Source of the DNA: Nocardia paucivorans NBRC 100373
Lineage (GTDB): Bacteria; Actinomycetota; Actinomycetes; Mycobacteriales; Mycobacteriaceae
Direction of reading: 5' to 3'
NCBI RefSeq assembly: GCF_000308675.1
Contig: NZ_BAGE01000002.1
Location: forward strand, 1 to 64,000
Length of the DNA stretch: 64,000 nt
The number at the start of each line of letters is the position of its first letter. Positions within the stretch are counted from its first letter, which is position 1. Under the pieces are notes generated by a model that worked only from the letters and a program-made list of their open reading frames with translations, searched no databases and was not told the DNA's origin. The position numbers and the translations under genes were made by a program. Positions 50,921-60,339 of this stretch are shown here, in pieces.

Positions 50921-51471
50921 ATCGCGTAGTACGCGTGGAGCACGTTCTTCACCCGCGTCACTGCTCCCACTCCTCCACCCACCACTGTCCCCGGTGTTCC
51001 CATCCCGTACGCCGTCGACCCACACCGTGGAGCAGGCGCGGTGCCTGGCGTCCCAGGTGCCTCCGTCGCCGCACACCTCTGATAGGAGCCCCACCGTGGA
51101 TTGTCGTTTCCGTAACCTTCGGCGCATCATCCCCGTCAAGGTCGCCTCCTGCGTCGAATGCGGCCGGAACTGCCACCCAGCTGCCCCTGCACCGTGCCTC
51201 GCTGCGACTTCTCCGCCGAGTACGACAGCCGCGCCGCCGAACTTGCCGCCCGTACCTACTGCTGCCCGGCCTGATGGGAGACCACCGATATATGGACGTT
51301 CCGCCCTGGCCTGCACCACCGGCGAGATCGCCGCCCATTTCGCCGAGATGACCGAGTGGTGCAACCGACCACTCGAGCCGGTGTATCCGGGGGCGCTGAC
51401 CGTTCCACACGCTTGCCGACTGCCGCGGGCCGGACCAGAAATTCGGATACCCGTCCGGCTCGACAAAGAGC
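50921..51471. other. region without recognisable gene (element remnant)
   Basis: No ORF here has both start signals and family resemblance. A 38-codon ORF at 51158-51274 encodes several cysteines (SCPCTVPRC, TYCCPA), and ALACTTGEIAAHFAEMTEW is open near 51300; both may be relics. Longer ORFs on the other strand read through tRNA-Pro and are artefacts. Confidence 0.45.
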
Positions 51472-51506
51472 TAGGCCCCTGACCATCACTCCTGGTCAGG
51501 GGCCTA
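51472..51506 (-). terminator. terminator of tRNA-Pro
   Basis: TAGGCCCCTGACCA and TGGTCAGGGGCCTA (51472-51485, 51493-51506) form a perfect 14-bp stem with a 7-nt loop, 22 bp beyond the 3' end of tRNA-Pro on the minus strand. Confidence 0.85.
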
Positions 51507-51527
51507 TTCCGTGTCTCCACACACGAG

Positions 51528-51601
<74 letters not shown>

Positions 51602-51707
51602 TGAAGCGGACCTGAGGTAGCTTACATCAGTGTGGGGTCAGACGCTAAACCGGCAGGTGAATACGGATTTCTGCACCTGATTCGCCCCACTCGGCGGGCT
51701 GACCCAC

Positions 51708-52670
51708 TCAGCGGGCTATGGCCTGCGAGGTGGAGCGGCCCTGGCCGGAATCGGAGTTCGGTCGCCGTGGCGGGGCGGGGACCAGGGTCAGCAGTGTGGC
51801 CTCGGGGCGGCAGCAGAAACGGTAGGGCGCCCACGGTGAGGTGCCGATACCGGCCGAGACGTGCAATCGGGTGTGCGCGCCCCATTTGGACGGGCCCTTG
51901 ACCCGGGAACGATCGATATTGCAGTTGGTGACCAGCGCACCGTAGCCGGGCAGGCAGAGTTGGCCCCCATGGGTATGACCGGCCAGGACCAGGTCATATC
52001 CGTCTTCGGCGAAGCGGTCGAGGACTCGTGGTTCGGGCGAGTGGGTGAGGCCGAGGCGCAGATCCGCGAGCGGGTTCGGGGTGCCGGCGACGGTGTCGTA
52101 ACGGTCGCGCTGTAGATGCGGATCGTCGACCCCGGCGCTGGCGATGCGGATACCGCTCACCTCGATATCGCGACGCACATGGGTGAGGTCGAGCCAACCC
52201 CGCTCGGTGAAGGCGGCGCGCAGATCCTTCCACGGCAGCGGGGCACCGTGGGTGCGGCGGTGGTTCTTGTCGAAGTACTTCAGCGGGTTCTTGGGAACCG
52301 GCGCGAAATAGTCGTTGCTACCGAAGACGAAGAGCCCGGGGCGCGACAGCAGTCCGCCGAGCGCTTGGACGACCGCCGGTACGGCCTTCTGGTGCGACAG
52401 GTTGTCGCCGGTATTGACCACCAGGTCGGGTTCCAGGCGGTCGAGCTCGCGCAACCACTGCTGTTTGAGCTTCTGCCCGGGCATCATGTGTAGATCGCTG
52501 ATGTGCAGGACCCGTAGCGTCGCCGATCCCGGCCGCAGTACGGGCATGGTGGCCTCTCGCAGGACGAAGGCATTGCGCTCGATCAGCGAGGCGTAGCCGA
52601 CTCCGGCTACCGCCGCTCCGGCGGCACCGATCGCCGTCCGGCGAAGAGCGGAGGTCGAGATTACGGGCAT
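51708..52670 (-). CDS. metallophosphoesterase
   Basis: 320 residues. N-terminal hydrophobic segment (RTAIGAAGAAVAGVGYASL, an uncleaved anchor or signal). Calcineurin-like motifs in order: HISDLHMMPG, NTGDNLSH, GSNDYF and LAGHTHGGQL. It corresponds in position to Rv3683, beside ponA2 and yqeY, in the mycobacterial order. Related to YkuE/YaeI-type envelope phosphodiesterases; the substrate is unknown. Confidence 0.9.
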   Translation of the reverse strand: MPVISTSALRRTAIGAAGAAVAGVGYASLIERNAFVLREATMPVLRPGSATLRVLHISDLHMMPGQKLKQQWLRELDRLEPDLVVNTGDNLSHQKAVPAVVQALGGLLSRPGLFVFGSNDYFAPVPKNPLKYFDKNHRRTHGAPLPWKDLRAAFTERGWLDLTHVRRDIEVSGIRIASAGVDDPHLQRDRYDTVAGTPNPLADLRLGLTHSPEPRVLDRFAEDGYDLVLAGHTHGGQLCLPGYGALVTNCNIDRSRVKGPSKWGAHTRLHVSAGIGTSPWAPYRFCCRPEATLLTLVPAPPRRPNSDSGQGRSTSQAIAR

Positions 52671-52772
52671 TTGCCCAGCATAGGTGACCGCGTTCGAGTG
52701 CGCGCACCATAGATTGGGAACGCACCTATATTTGATGGGCGCATGCGTATGCAGCGGCTACCGTCTGTGCAC

Positions 52773-53237
52773 ATGTCGGAACTCAAATCGCGGTTGCGGG
52801 CGGATATGACCGCCGCCATGAAAGCCAAGGACACCTTGCGGCTCAACACCCTGCGCATGGTGCTCGCCGCCATCCAGAACGCCGAGGTCGCCGGTTCACA
52901 GGCGCGTGAACTGTCCGATGACGAGATCGCCAAGGTGCTGGCGAAGGAATCGAAGAAGCGCAACGAGTCCGCGGAGGTCTACACCCAGGCGGGGCGGGGT
53001 GAACTCGCGGCGAACGAACACGCCGAGGCGCGGATCATCGATGAGTATCTGCCGACCCAGCTGACCGAGGCCGAGGTCGCCGATCTCGCCGAAACCGCTA
53101 TCGCCCAGGTCGCCGAGGAACTCGGTGAGCGGCCGAGTATGCGGCAGATGGGGCAGGTGATGAAGGTGGCGACCGCACTGGCCGCAGGTAAGGCCGACGG
53201 TTCCCGGATCTCCGCCGCCGTCAAGGCACGGCTGTAG
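52773..53237 (+). CDS. GatB/YqeY domain-containing protein
   Basis: 154 residues. MSELKSRLRADMTAAMKAKDTLRLNTLRMV is the typical YqeY start, ending with MGQVMKVATALAAGKADGSRISAAVK. YqeY-like proteins resemble the tail domain of the amidotransferase GatB and may bind tRNA; role unknown. The ATG at 52773 has TACCGT 8 nt upstream (possibly leaderless); an in-frame ATG at 52743 would add ten unlikely residues. Divergent from the metallophosphoesterase. Confidence 0.92.
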   Translation: MSELKSRLRADMTAAMKAKDTLRLNTLRMVLAAIQNAEVAGSQARELSDDEIAKVLAKESKKRNESAEVYTQAGRGELAANEHAEARIIDEYLPTQLTEAEVADLAETAIAQVAEELGERPSMRQMGQVMKVATALAAGKADGSRISAAVKARL

Positions 53238-53353
53238 GACCCAGCGGTCCGTTTCCGGATAGTGGTTCGTTTGCCGCACCGGGTTCGGGGCGGTATCCGA
53301 CGCTCGAAGGTCTCTGGTCGGGACCGGTGTCCTCGGTGGGGCATTGTGCGGCC

Positions 53354-53391
53354 GATCCCGTCAGGGGGCGATATCACCCCCTGACGGGATC
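53354..53391. terminator. bidirectional terminator
   Basis: GATCCCGTCAGGGGG (53354-53368) and CCCCCTGACGGGATC (53377-53391) form a perfect 15-bp stem with an 8-nt loop between the convergent yqeY-like gene and ponA2. Confidence 0.88.
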
Positions 53392-53394
53392 CGG

Positions 53395-55776
53395 TCAACG
53401 CGGTATGGGTATAGGGATGGGCGGCAGGAATGGTGGCAGTGGCAGCCCCGGGATACCCGGTGGTGGAGCGGCCGGACGTCCCGGTGGCGGAGCCGAGCGT
53501 ATGGTCCCGTCACTGACGTAGATCGTCACCAGCGACCCGGGGATCGCGGAGCCGTTCGGAGCCGAGCCGGTCACCGTGCCCTTCGGAGCGGAGCCGGGTT
53601 GATCCACGGCCGTGACCTTGAAGCCGGCTGTGGTCAGCGCGGCCGTCGCCTCGGCGCGGGTCATTCCGACCACATCGGGTACCTGGGAGTTCTGTGCGCC
53701 TCGGACGTACTTGTCGTCCAGCGGCGGCAGCGCGGGCGGGGGGAAGTTCGACACCACGGGTTTGATGGCGCTGAACCAGGTTCTGGCCGGTTCGTTACCA
53801 CCGAACAGACCGGTGGAGTTGTTGCTGACACAGTTGCGCAGCGGGAACGAGCAGATCTCACCGGGGGTCGGGCTGTCGCCATAGATGTAGACCGCACCAG
53901 CGAGCGAGTTGGTGAAACCCAGGAAAGCCGAGGATCGGTGGCTTTCGGTGGTTCCGGTCTTGGCCGCGACCGGGAGGTTCCACCCGGTCGCGGCCGCGGC
54001 GGAGGCCGCGGTACCGCCGGGGGCGGAGTCCTTGCTCATCGCATTGGCGAGGGTGTTGGCGAGTCCCGGTTCGACGACCTGCTCGCAGGCCTGTTCGGTC
54101 AGCGGCACCGGTCTGCCGTCCCTATCCAGGACCTCCTGGATAGGGGAGGGCGGGCACCAGCGACCGCCGGAGGCGAGGGTGGCGGCGACATTGGACAGTT
54201 CCAGAGGGTTGACGGCCACCGGACCGAGGGTGAACGAGCCCAGATTCTGGCTCTTGATCATGTCCGCCAGGCTTTGGTTGTTCTCCAGCCCCGAGGTCCC
54301 GGGTTCGGTGTAGGAGCGCATACCCAGGCGTACCGCCATATCCACGGTCGGGGTGACGCCGACCGCCTGGATGAGTTTCACGAACGCGGTGTTGGGTGAG
54401 GTGGCCAGGGCCTCGGTCACCGACATCGGCGATTTGTAGCGGCCCGCGTTTTCCACGCAGTAGGTGGCGGGAGGACAGTTGGGCGCGCCGCCGTTACCCA
54501 TGCCCTGAGCGTTGAATCGACCGGGCACATCGAGCTGGGCGTTGATACCGAGGCCTTTTTCCATCGCAGCGGCGGTGGTGAAGAGTTTGAAAATCGATCC
54601 CGCGCCGTCACCGACCATCGAATACGGCTGTGGAAGCAGGGTTTCATGCGCGTCGCGATCCAGGCCGTAGGTACGGCTGCTCGCCATGGCCAGGATCGGA
54701 TGTTTGTCCTGACCGGGTCCGATCACCGACATCACCTCGGCGATATTGGGCAGATGCGGATCGGCCGCTTGGGTCACCGCACGTTTCACCGAATCCTGCA
54801 CGGCGGGATCCAGGGTGGTTTTGATCAGATAACCGCCCTTTTCGATCTGTTCCCGCGTGATTCCGGCCTTTTCCAGGTATTGCAGCGCGTAGTCGCAGAA
54901 GAAGCCGCGGTCGTCGGCAGCGATGCAACCGCGCGGCAGCCCTTTCGGTTCGGGAAGTACACCGAGTGGTTTGGATTTCGCCGCCCGGAATTCCTCGGCA
55001 CGGCTGGGGATGTTCTGGATCATGGTGTCCAGCACGGTGTTTCGCCGGATCAGCACACCTTGTGGATTGGTATATGGGTTCAGCTTGGAACTGCTCTGCA
55101 CCATTCCTGCCAACATGGCCGATTGGGCCACGTCGAGGTCTTTGGCGTCGATGCCGAAGTAGGTCTGGGCGGCGTCCTGAATACCGTAGGAGGAGTTGCC
55201 GAACGGGACCAGATTCAAGTATCTGGTCAGAATTTCGTCCTTGCTGAGTTCCTTGTCGAGAGTGAGCGCCATCCGGATCTCGCGGATCTTGCGCGCCGGG
55301 GTGGTCTCGGTGGCGGCGCGCCGCTCGGCATCGGTTTTGGCGTCGACGAGCAGCAGGAAATTCTTCACGTATTGCTGGTCGATGGTCGACGCGCCCTGCT
55401 GTACCTCCCCGCTACTGGTATTGGTGAGGAACGCGCGGAGCGTACCTTGCCAGTCGACGCCGTCGTGGTCGGCGAAACGCCGGTCCTCGATGGAGACGAT
55501 GGCCAATTTCATATCGTTGGATATGCGGTCGCTGGGCACCTCGAACCGTCGCTGTTCGTACAACCAGGCGATCGGATTCCCGGCCGCGTCGACCATGGTG
55601 GAGACCGCGGGTACGTTGCCCTCAACCAATTCCGCGGACACATTGTCGACGGCATCGGCGGCCCGGTTGGATGCGATACCGAAACCACCGGCGATCGGGA
55701 ACAACAGCCCGGCAACGAGCACGGCGGCAAGCGCACAGCTACCGGCCAGCTTCGCGAGCGAATGTGTGATCGACAC
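53395..55776 (-). CDS. ponA2: bifunctional penicillin-binding protein with PASTA domain (PonA2 type)
   Basis: 793 residues. Membrane anchor (about 10-35); GT51 glycosyltransferase domain with the catalytic EDRRFADHDGVDWQGT motif and GASTIDQQYVKN; transpeptidase domain with SxxK in GAGSIFKLFTTAA, SxN in SPNTAFVKL and KTG in AAKTGTTES; then one PASTA domain (SQVPDVVGMTRAEATAALTTAGFKV) and a Pro-rich tail. It polymerises and cross-links peptidoglycan. GTG start 7 nt after TAGTCT (55784-55789), with no Shine-Dalgarno sequence. Divergent from whiB4, as in M. tuberculosis. Confidence 0.95.
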   Translation of the reverse strand: MSITHSLAKLAGSCALAAVLVAGLLFPIAGGFGIASNRAADAVDNVSAELVEGNVPAVSTMVDAAGNPIAWLYEQRRFEVPSDRISNDMKLAIVSIEDRRFADHDGVDWQGTLRAFLTNTSSGEVQQGASTIDQQYVKNFLLLVDAKTDAERRAATETTPARKIREIRMALTLDKELSKDEILTRYLNLVPFGNSSYGIQDAAQTYFGIDAKDLDVAQSAMLAGMVQSSSKLNPYTNPQGVLIRRNTVLDTMIQNIPSRAEEFRAAKSKPLGVLPEPKGLPRGCIAADDRGFFCDYALQYLEKAGITREQIEKGGYLIKTTLDPAVQDSVKRAVTQAADPHLPNIAEVMSVIGPGQDKHPILAMASSRTYGLDRDAHETLLPQPYSMVGDGAGSIFKLFTTAAAMEKGLGINAQLDVPGRFNAQGMGNGGAPNCPPATYCVENAGRYKSPMSVTEALATSPNTAFVKLIQAVGVTPTVDMAVRLGMRSYTEPGTSGLENNQSLADMIKSQNLGSFTLGPVAVNPLELSNVAATLASGGRWCPPSPIQEVLDRDGRPVPLTEQACEQVVEPGLANTLANAMSKDSAPGGTAASAAAATGWNLPVAAKTGTTESHRSSAFLGFTNSLAGAVYIYGDSPTPGEICSFPLRNCVSNNSTGLFGGNEPARTWFSAIKPVVSNFPPPALPPLDDKYVRGAQNSQVPDVVGMTRAEATAALTTAGFKVTAVDQPGSAPKGTVTGSAPNGSAIPGSLVTIYVSDGTIRSAPPPGRPAAPPPGIPGLPLPPFLPPIPIPIPR

Positions 55777-55783
55777 GGTTCAC

Positions 55784-55789
55784 AGACTA
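55784..55789 (-). promoter_or_regulatory. -10 box of leaderless ponA2 transcript
   Basis: On the minus strand TAGTCT is followed by 7 nt and the GTG start. Confidence 0.55.
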
Positions 55790-56043
55790 CGGGGTGACCC
55801 TTCGAGCTCCGCGCGCGTGTTTGGTCGGAATGTCTTGTGGCGGGTTCTCGGTGGTCGCCCGCCCGGCCGGGCGGGCGACGGTATGCGCGCGGGATGGGAT
55901 ACGGCGCGGGGCTGTATCACGGTTACGAATGGGCGCCCGGGTCGACGACCTGGGGAATCGAACGATTGCAGGCACGGACGTACCAGAAATTCACCATTCG
56001 GTCTTGCGCTCGCGGCATACCTTTACCTAGATTGAGAGCTCAG

Positions 56044-56059
56044 TGTGATAGAGCTAACA
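56044..56059 (+). promoter_or_regulatory. CRP-like site upstream of whiB4
   Basis: TGTGATAGAGCTAACA matches TGTGA-N6-TCACA at 9 of 10 positions and is extended symmetrically (AGTGT ... ACACT). It lies about 109-124 bp before the whiB4 start. Inferred. Confidence 0.45.
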
Positions 56060-56167
56060 CTCAAAGTGGAATGTGGTGCACTTCCCAGCGGGGTTGGGTT
56101 GCTGTGGGGTGTACGCGATTCCGGAGCGCCGTTGACCCGGTGTTCGGACTGCAAAGGGGCACATCAA

Positions 56168-56491
56168 ATGCAAACGACATCCCCCGTCGCTCGATTGAAC
56201 GTAGAGCAGGCCGAAGCGAGGATCGCCTGGGTTTCCCGGGCTCGATGCAAGGAAGTGGATCCCGATCAGCTGTTCGTCCGTGGCGCAGCGCAGCGCAAGG
56301 CGGCCACGATCTGCCGGCACTGCCCCGTCCTGATGGAATGTGGTGCGGATGCCCTGGACAATCGGGTCGAGTTCGGCGTGTGGGGTGGTATGACAGAGCG
56401 GCAACGTCGGGCTTTGCTGAAACAGCACCCGGAAGTGACCTCGTGGGCCGATTTCTTCCAGGCCCAGCGCCGGCATCAGGTAGCGATGTAA
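56168..56491 (+). CDS. whiB4: WhiB family redox-sensing transcriptional regulator WhiB4
   Basis: 107 residues. Four iron-sulfur cysteines C27 (ARCKEVDPDQLF), C49, C52 and C58 (ICRHCPVLMEC), then the turn GVWGGMTERQRR, all hallmarks of the Wbl family. In mycobacteria WhiB4 senses oxygen/ROS with its 4Fe-4S cluster and represses antioxidant genes. AAAGGGG lies about 7 nt upstream of the ATG; the in-frame starts before it would add unrelated sequence. Gene order supports the identity as whiB4. Confidence 0.93.
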   Translation: MQTTSPVARLNVEQAEARIAWVSRARCKEVDPDQLFVRGAAQRKAATICRHCPVLMECGADALDNRVEFGVWGGMTERQRRALLKQHPEVTSWADFFQAQRRHQVAM

Positions 56492-56496
56492 CGCCT

Positions 56497-57651
56497 TTAT
56501 CCCGTGGATGGCCGGTCGCCCGTATGAGACGGCTCCCCGGCCAGCCGGCCACCCACGGCCCGCAATGCCGTCAGATCGGCGACCTCGAACGGAAATGCGG
56601 GCACCGAGACGATCGGTACTCGCGGATGGGCTCCGGTGAACCGGTGCAGCAGATGCCGTTCCCGTCGCGCGGTGGTCACCCGGTGGGCGTGAACGCGTAA
56701 TACCGCGGTGGTCAGCGGATCGGACTCGGCGAGCCGGTCGGCCGCGGTGAGCGCGTGATCGGCCGACAGCGAACACAATGCCGGATGGGTTCGGTTGAGC
56801 ACCAACCCGGCCAACGGCATCCGCTCGGTGGACAACCGGTCCACGAAGAACGAGGCCTCCCGTAGCGCGTCCGGTTCCGGCGCGGCCACCACCAGGAAAT
56901 AGGTTCCCGGTTTGGACAGCATCTCATAGGTGCGATTGGCGCGTTCCTGGAAGCCACCGAACAACGATTCCAGCGATTGCAGGAAATTCGAGGCGTCCTT
57001 GAGCATCTGGCCGCCCACAATGGTGGAGACGCCCCGGACGGCCAGGCTCATCGCCCCGGTGACGAACCGCCCGACCCCACGTCCGGGCGCCATGATGACT
57101 CGGATCATCCGCCCGTTGAGAAAATTGCCGAGTCGCTTCGGCGCATCGAGAAAGTCCAACGCGTTACGCGAGGGCGGAGTGTCGACGACGATGAGATCCC
57201 ACTCGTTGCGGGCGGCCAACTGCCCCAGCTTCTCCATTGCCATGTATTCCTGGGTGCCGCCGAACGAGGAGGCCACGGCCTGATAGAAGGGGTTGGCGAA
57301 GATCTGCTCCGCCTTCTCCGGGGTGGTGTGGTCGAGCACCATATCGTCGAAGGTGCGCCGCATGTTCAGCATCATGGCGTGCAGTTCGCCCCGCGCCTCG
57401 GGCCCGAGTTCCACCCGTTGCGGGTTGTTGTCCAGATCGGCGACGCCGAGCGACTGGGCCAGCCGGCGCGCGGGATCGATGGTCAACACCACCACTTTTC
57501 GGCCTTCCTCGGCCGCCCGCAGTGCGATGGCGGCCGCGGTGGTCGTTTTACCGACCCCACCGGAACCGCAACACACCACGATTCGGGTTCGCCGGTCGCC
57601 GATGATCGGCGAGATGTTCCACGGGGCGGGGCCCACGGTCGAGATGCTCAT
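56497..57651 (-). CDS. ArsA-family ATPase, second of a pair
   Basis: 384 residues. ATPase of the ArsA/Get3 class: P-loop [38 protein letters not shown], then [18 protein letters not shown]. Odd: the signature lysine of the deviant Walker A (KGGxGKT) is Ser here (GSGGVGKTT), so the paired ATPase may supply it. Equivalent to the mycobacterial Rv3679/Rv3680 pair. Starts in the stop codon of the partner (ATGA overlap), so translation is coupled. Convergent with whiB4. Proposed roles include tail-anchored protein or anion handling; unproven here. Confidence 0.88.
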   Translation of the reverse strand: MSISTVGPAPWNISPIIGDRRTRIVVCCGSGGVGKTTTAAAIALRAAEEGRKVVVLTIDPARRLAQSLGVADLDNNPQRVELGPEARGELHAMMLNMRRTFDDMVLDHTTPEKAEQIFANPFYQAVASSFGGTQEYMAMEKLGQLAARNEWDLIVVDTPPSRNALDFLDAPKRLGNFLNGRMIRVIMAPGRGVGRFVTGAMSLAVRGVSTIVGGQMLKDASNFLQSLESLFGGFQERANRTYEMLSKPGTYFLVVAAPEPDALREASFFVDRLSTERMPLAGLVLNRTHPALCSLSADHALTAADRLAESDPLTTAVLRVHAHRVTTARRERHLLHRFTGAHPRVPIVSVPAFPFEVADLTALRAVGGRLAGEPSHTGDRPSTG

Positions 57652-58685
57652 CGGACTCCCTGTTCCCTCAGATAGGCGGCCAGTTCGTACAGACCGCCCA
57701 GATCCATGCCCTCGGACAGCGCGGGCAGCGTCAGCCGGGCCACGTCGAGGTCGAGTAGTTGTAGGGCGTTGTCGTCCTGTTCCTGCAACATGGTCGCGTG
57801 TTCGGTGGTTTCGGTGAGCAGGCCGGCGAAATCCTCATCGGACAGGGTGATTCCGGCGGTTTCCAGTCCGGCGCGTATCGCGGCCGTGTCCAGCTCACCG
57901 GCTGCGGCGCGGGCGCGCTGCTCGGCGGTGAGCGGACTCTGGGCCGCGCGGTTCACGATCACACTGCCAATGCGCAGATCGGCGCCGGTCAGTTCGTGGA
58001 TGGCGTCCATGGTCTCCTGGACCGGTAGGGCCTCGAGCAGGGTGACCAGGTGAACCATGGTCTGGTCCGAATGCAGAAGCAGTGATACACCCTCGGCCTG
58101 TCCGGCGATGGGCCCGCCCTTGGCCACCTCGGCCATGGCCTTGGTGACGTCCAGAAAACTGGCGATCCGACCGGTCGGTGGGGCGTCGACCACCACTTCG
58201 TCGTAGACGGGTGCGCCTTTCATGTCGGTGCGGACCACGCACTCCTTGATCTTGCCGGTCAGGATGACGTCGCGGAGGCCGGGTGCGATGGTGGTGACGA
58301 ATTCGATCGCGCCCATTCGGCGCATGGCGCGTCCCGCGAAACCCAGGTTGTAGAACATATCCAGGTATTCGAGGAAGGCATGTTCGATATCGAGGGCCAG
58401 CGCCACCACCTCGCCGCCACCGTCGGCGGTCGCGATCTTGGTTTCGGTGGGTGGGAGTGGCGGTCGGTCGAACAATTGGGCGATGGACTGACGGCCTTCC
58501 ACCTCGACCAGCAGTACGCGACGTCCACCTGCGGCGAGTGCCAACGCGAGTGCCGCGGCGACCGTCGACTTACCCGTGCCGCCCTTACCGGATACATAGT
58601 GCAGCCGGGCGTTGGCCGCCCGCTCCGGCCACCCCGTTTTCGGCTCCGATTCGGCCTTGTCCGACTCCGTTGTTGGTACTGCCAC
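57648..58685 (-). CDS. ArsA-family ATPase, first of a pair
   Basis: 345 residues. P-loop [20 protein letters not shown] with the complete KGGxGKS signature, [20 protein letters not shown], and [23 protein letters not shown] start 58685 is 7 nt after TAGGCT (58693-58698), no Shine-Dalgarno sequence. Leads the two-gene operon with the Ser-variant partner. In mycobacteria the pair forms a complex linked to membrane or redox homeostasis. No membrane segment, so it is cytosolic. Confidence 0.88.
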   Translation of the reverse strand: MAVPTTESDKAESEPKTGWPERAANARLHYVSGKGGTGKSTVAAALALALAAGGRRVLLVEVEGRQSIAQLFDRPPLPPTETKIATADGGGEVVALALDIEHAFLEYLDMFYNLGFAGRAMRRMGAIEFVTTIAPGLRDVILTGKIKECVVRTDMKGAPVYDEVVVDAPPTGRIASFLDVTKAMAEVAKGGPIAGQAEGVSLLLHSDQTMVHLVTLLEALPVQETMDAIHELTGADLRIGSVIVNRAAQSPLTAEQRARAAAGELDTAAIRAGLETAGITLSDEDFAGLLTETTEHATMLQEQDDNALQLLDLDVARLTLPALSEGMDLGGLYELAAYLREQGVR

Positions 58686-58805
58686 GGTCGCGAGCCTATA
58701 CCGGGATGTTGTCGAGGCCGATGAACAACAGGGTCGCCGAACCACCGCTGTATCGCATGCCACACTGCCGTGAGCGCGCCGGCAGGCACACCCTATGCTC
58801 GGCCC

Positions 58806-58970
58806 ATGAGCGATACGACCCAGTGGGAATACGCGACCGTGCCGCTGCTGACCCATGCGACCAAGCAGATCCTCGATCAGTGGGGCGCGGACGGTTGGGA
58901 ACTGGTAACCGTGCTGCCCGGCCCGACCGGCGAGCAGCATGTCGCCTACCTCAAGCGGCCGAAGCAGTAG
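58806..58970 (+). CDS. DUF4177 domain-containing small protein
   Basis: 54 residues: QWEYATVPLLTHATKQILDQWGADGWELVTVL and VAYLKRPKQ. The WEY...GxDGWELVxV pattern is characteristic of DUF4177, of unknown function, found in many actinobacteria beside this Rid gene. The ATG is 6 nt after TATGCT (leaderless). Divergent from the ArsA pair. Confidence 0.88.
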   Translation: MSDTTQWEYATVPLLTHATKQILDQWGADGWELVTVLPGPTGEQHVAYLKRPKQ

Positions 58971-58977
58971 GCCCGGG

Positions 58978-59463
58978 ATGTCGGATTCGACGGTGAACGG
59001 GCCCGGGACCGATTGGCGGGCCAATCTGGAACGTCTCGGGCTGACTCTGCCCGAGGTCGTGGCGCCGGTCGCGGCCTATGTACCCGCGGTCCGTAGCGGT
59101 TCGCATGTCTACACCTCTGGACAGCTTCCGTTCGTCTCCGGCCGGCTCTCGGCGACCGGCAAGGTCGGCGCCGAGGTCTCCCTGGAGGAAGCGGTGGCCG
59201 CGGCGCGCTGGTGCGCCCTGAACGCCCTGGCCGCCGTACACGATCTGGTCGGCCTCGACGAGGTGGTGCGGATCGTCAAGGTGGTCGGTTTCGTCGCCTC
59301 GGCTCCGGGTTTCGTCGATCAGCCGTTGGTGATCAACGGTGCCTCGGAGCTATTGGGCGAGGTGTTCGGTCCGGCGGGCGAGCATGCGCGCTCGGCCGTG
59401 GGTGTGTTCGAATTGCCCAAGAACACACCGGTGGAGGTGGAACTCATCGCCGAAGTGCGCTGA
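58978..59463 (+). CDS. Rid family protein
   Basis: 161 residues of the YjgF/YER057c/UK114 fold: SGSHVYTSGQLPFVSGRLSATGKVG and FVDQPLVINGASELLGEVFG, ARSAVGVFELPKNTPVEVE. Of the Rid group lacking the catalytic arginine region of RidA proper. May remove reactive enamines or serve another role. ATG 58978; starts 7 nt after the DUF4177 stop. Confidence 0.87.
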   Translation: MSDSTVNGPGTDWRANLERLGLTLPEVVAPVAAYVPAVRSGSHVYTSGQLPFVSGRLSATGKVGAEVSLEEAVAAARWCALNALAAVHDLVGLDEVVRIVKVVGFVASAPGFVDQPLVINGASELLGEVFGPAGEHARSAVGVFELPKNTPVEVELIAEVR

Positions 59464-59506
59464 AACCGGCTCGCGCCACAGTTTTTCGAAGACCGGGGTA
59501 TATCCG

Positions 59507-60298
59507 ATGACATCAACCCATCCCGCGTACGGACGGTTACGCCAGGTCACCGCGACCGCGTCGGTGCTGCTGGCGAACAATCCGGGACAGATGACCCTCG
59601 ACGGCACAAATACCTGGATTCTGCGCGCACCGGGACGTTCGGATTGTGTGGTGGTCGATCCCGGTCCGGATCTCGACGAGCATATCGCGGGCATTGTCGA
59701 GGCGACCGGTGGTGATATTGCGCTGACCCTGATCACGCACCACCACCACGATCACACCGGCGGCATCGACGCCTTGGTGGAGCGGACCGGGACCCCGGTT
59801 CGGGCGGTGAACTCGGCTCATCTGCGTGGTACGGGGGAGCCGTTGGTCGATGGTGAGGAGATCGAGGCCGCGGGGCTTCGACTCACTGCGCTGCACACCC
59901 CCGGCCACACCGCCGACTCGATGAGTTTCGTGCTGGACGACGCCGTAATCACCGGGGACACCATTCTGGGCCGGGGCACCACGGTCCTGGAGTCTGCGCC
60001 CGGCGCCTTGGCCGCCTATCTGCGGTCGATGGATCGGCTGGTCGAGGCGGGGTCGGGGCGGGTCCTGTTGCCCGCGCACGGTCCGGACCATCCCGATCTG
60101 GAGCCGGTGGCCCGGTACTACATCACGCATCGGCGGGAGCGACTCGACCAGGTTCGCGCCGCACTACGGGAACTCGGACCGGACGCCGATGCCATGGCGG
60201 TGGTGCGGGTGGTGTATGCCGATGTGGACGAGAGTCTGTGGCCCGCCGCGTGTAGTTCGGTCGAGGCACAGCTGGAGTATCTGCGTTCCGAGGGGTGA
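59507..60298 (+). CDS. MBL fold metallo-hydrolase
   Basis: 263 residues. Metal-binding motif THHHHDHTGG, TPGHTADSMSF (second His), VITGDTIL (Asp) and LPAHGPDHPD (last His). Similar to Rv3677c and to animal LACTB2-type hydrolases, for which nuclease activity has been shown. ATG 59507, 44 bp after the Rid gene; probably one operon DUF4177-Rid-MBL. Convergent with crp. Confidence 0.9.
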   Translation: MTSTHPAYGRLRQVTATASVLLANNPGQMTLDGTNTWILRAPGRSDCVVVDPGPDLDEHIAGIVEATGGDIALTLITHHHHDHTGGIDALVERTGTPVRAVNSAHLRGTGEPLVDGEEIEAAGLRLTALHTPGHTADSMSFVLDDAVITGDTILGRGTTVLESAPGALAAYLRSMDRLVEAGSGRVLLPAHGPDHPDLEPVARYYITHRRERLDQVRAALRELGPDADAMAVVRVVYADVDESLWPAACSSVEAQLEYLRSEG

Positions 60299-60305
60299 GT
60301 CGAGG

Positions 60306-60335
60306 GTCCGGCCGGACACTCGGGTCCGGCCGGAC
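60306..60335. terminator. bidirectional hairpin between MBL gene and crp
   Basis: Two copies of the self-complementary GTCCGGCCGGAC (60306-60317, 60324-60335) can pair as a 12-bp stem with a 6-nt loop. It lies between convergent genes. Confidence 0.7.
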
Positions 60336-60339
60336 GGAG

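Larger units (their letters stand above)
55777..56167. other. divergent control region of ponA2 and whiB4
   Basis: Holds the leaderless ponA2 promoter (-10 TAGTCT at 55784-55789) and a CRP-like site near 56044. No gene is supported; the GC-rich stretch 55860-55990 has only weak ORFs. Confidence 0.5.
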
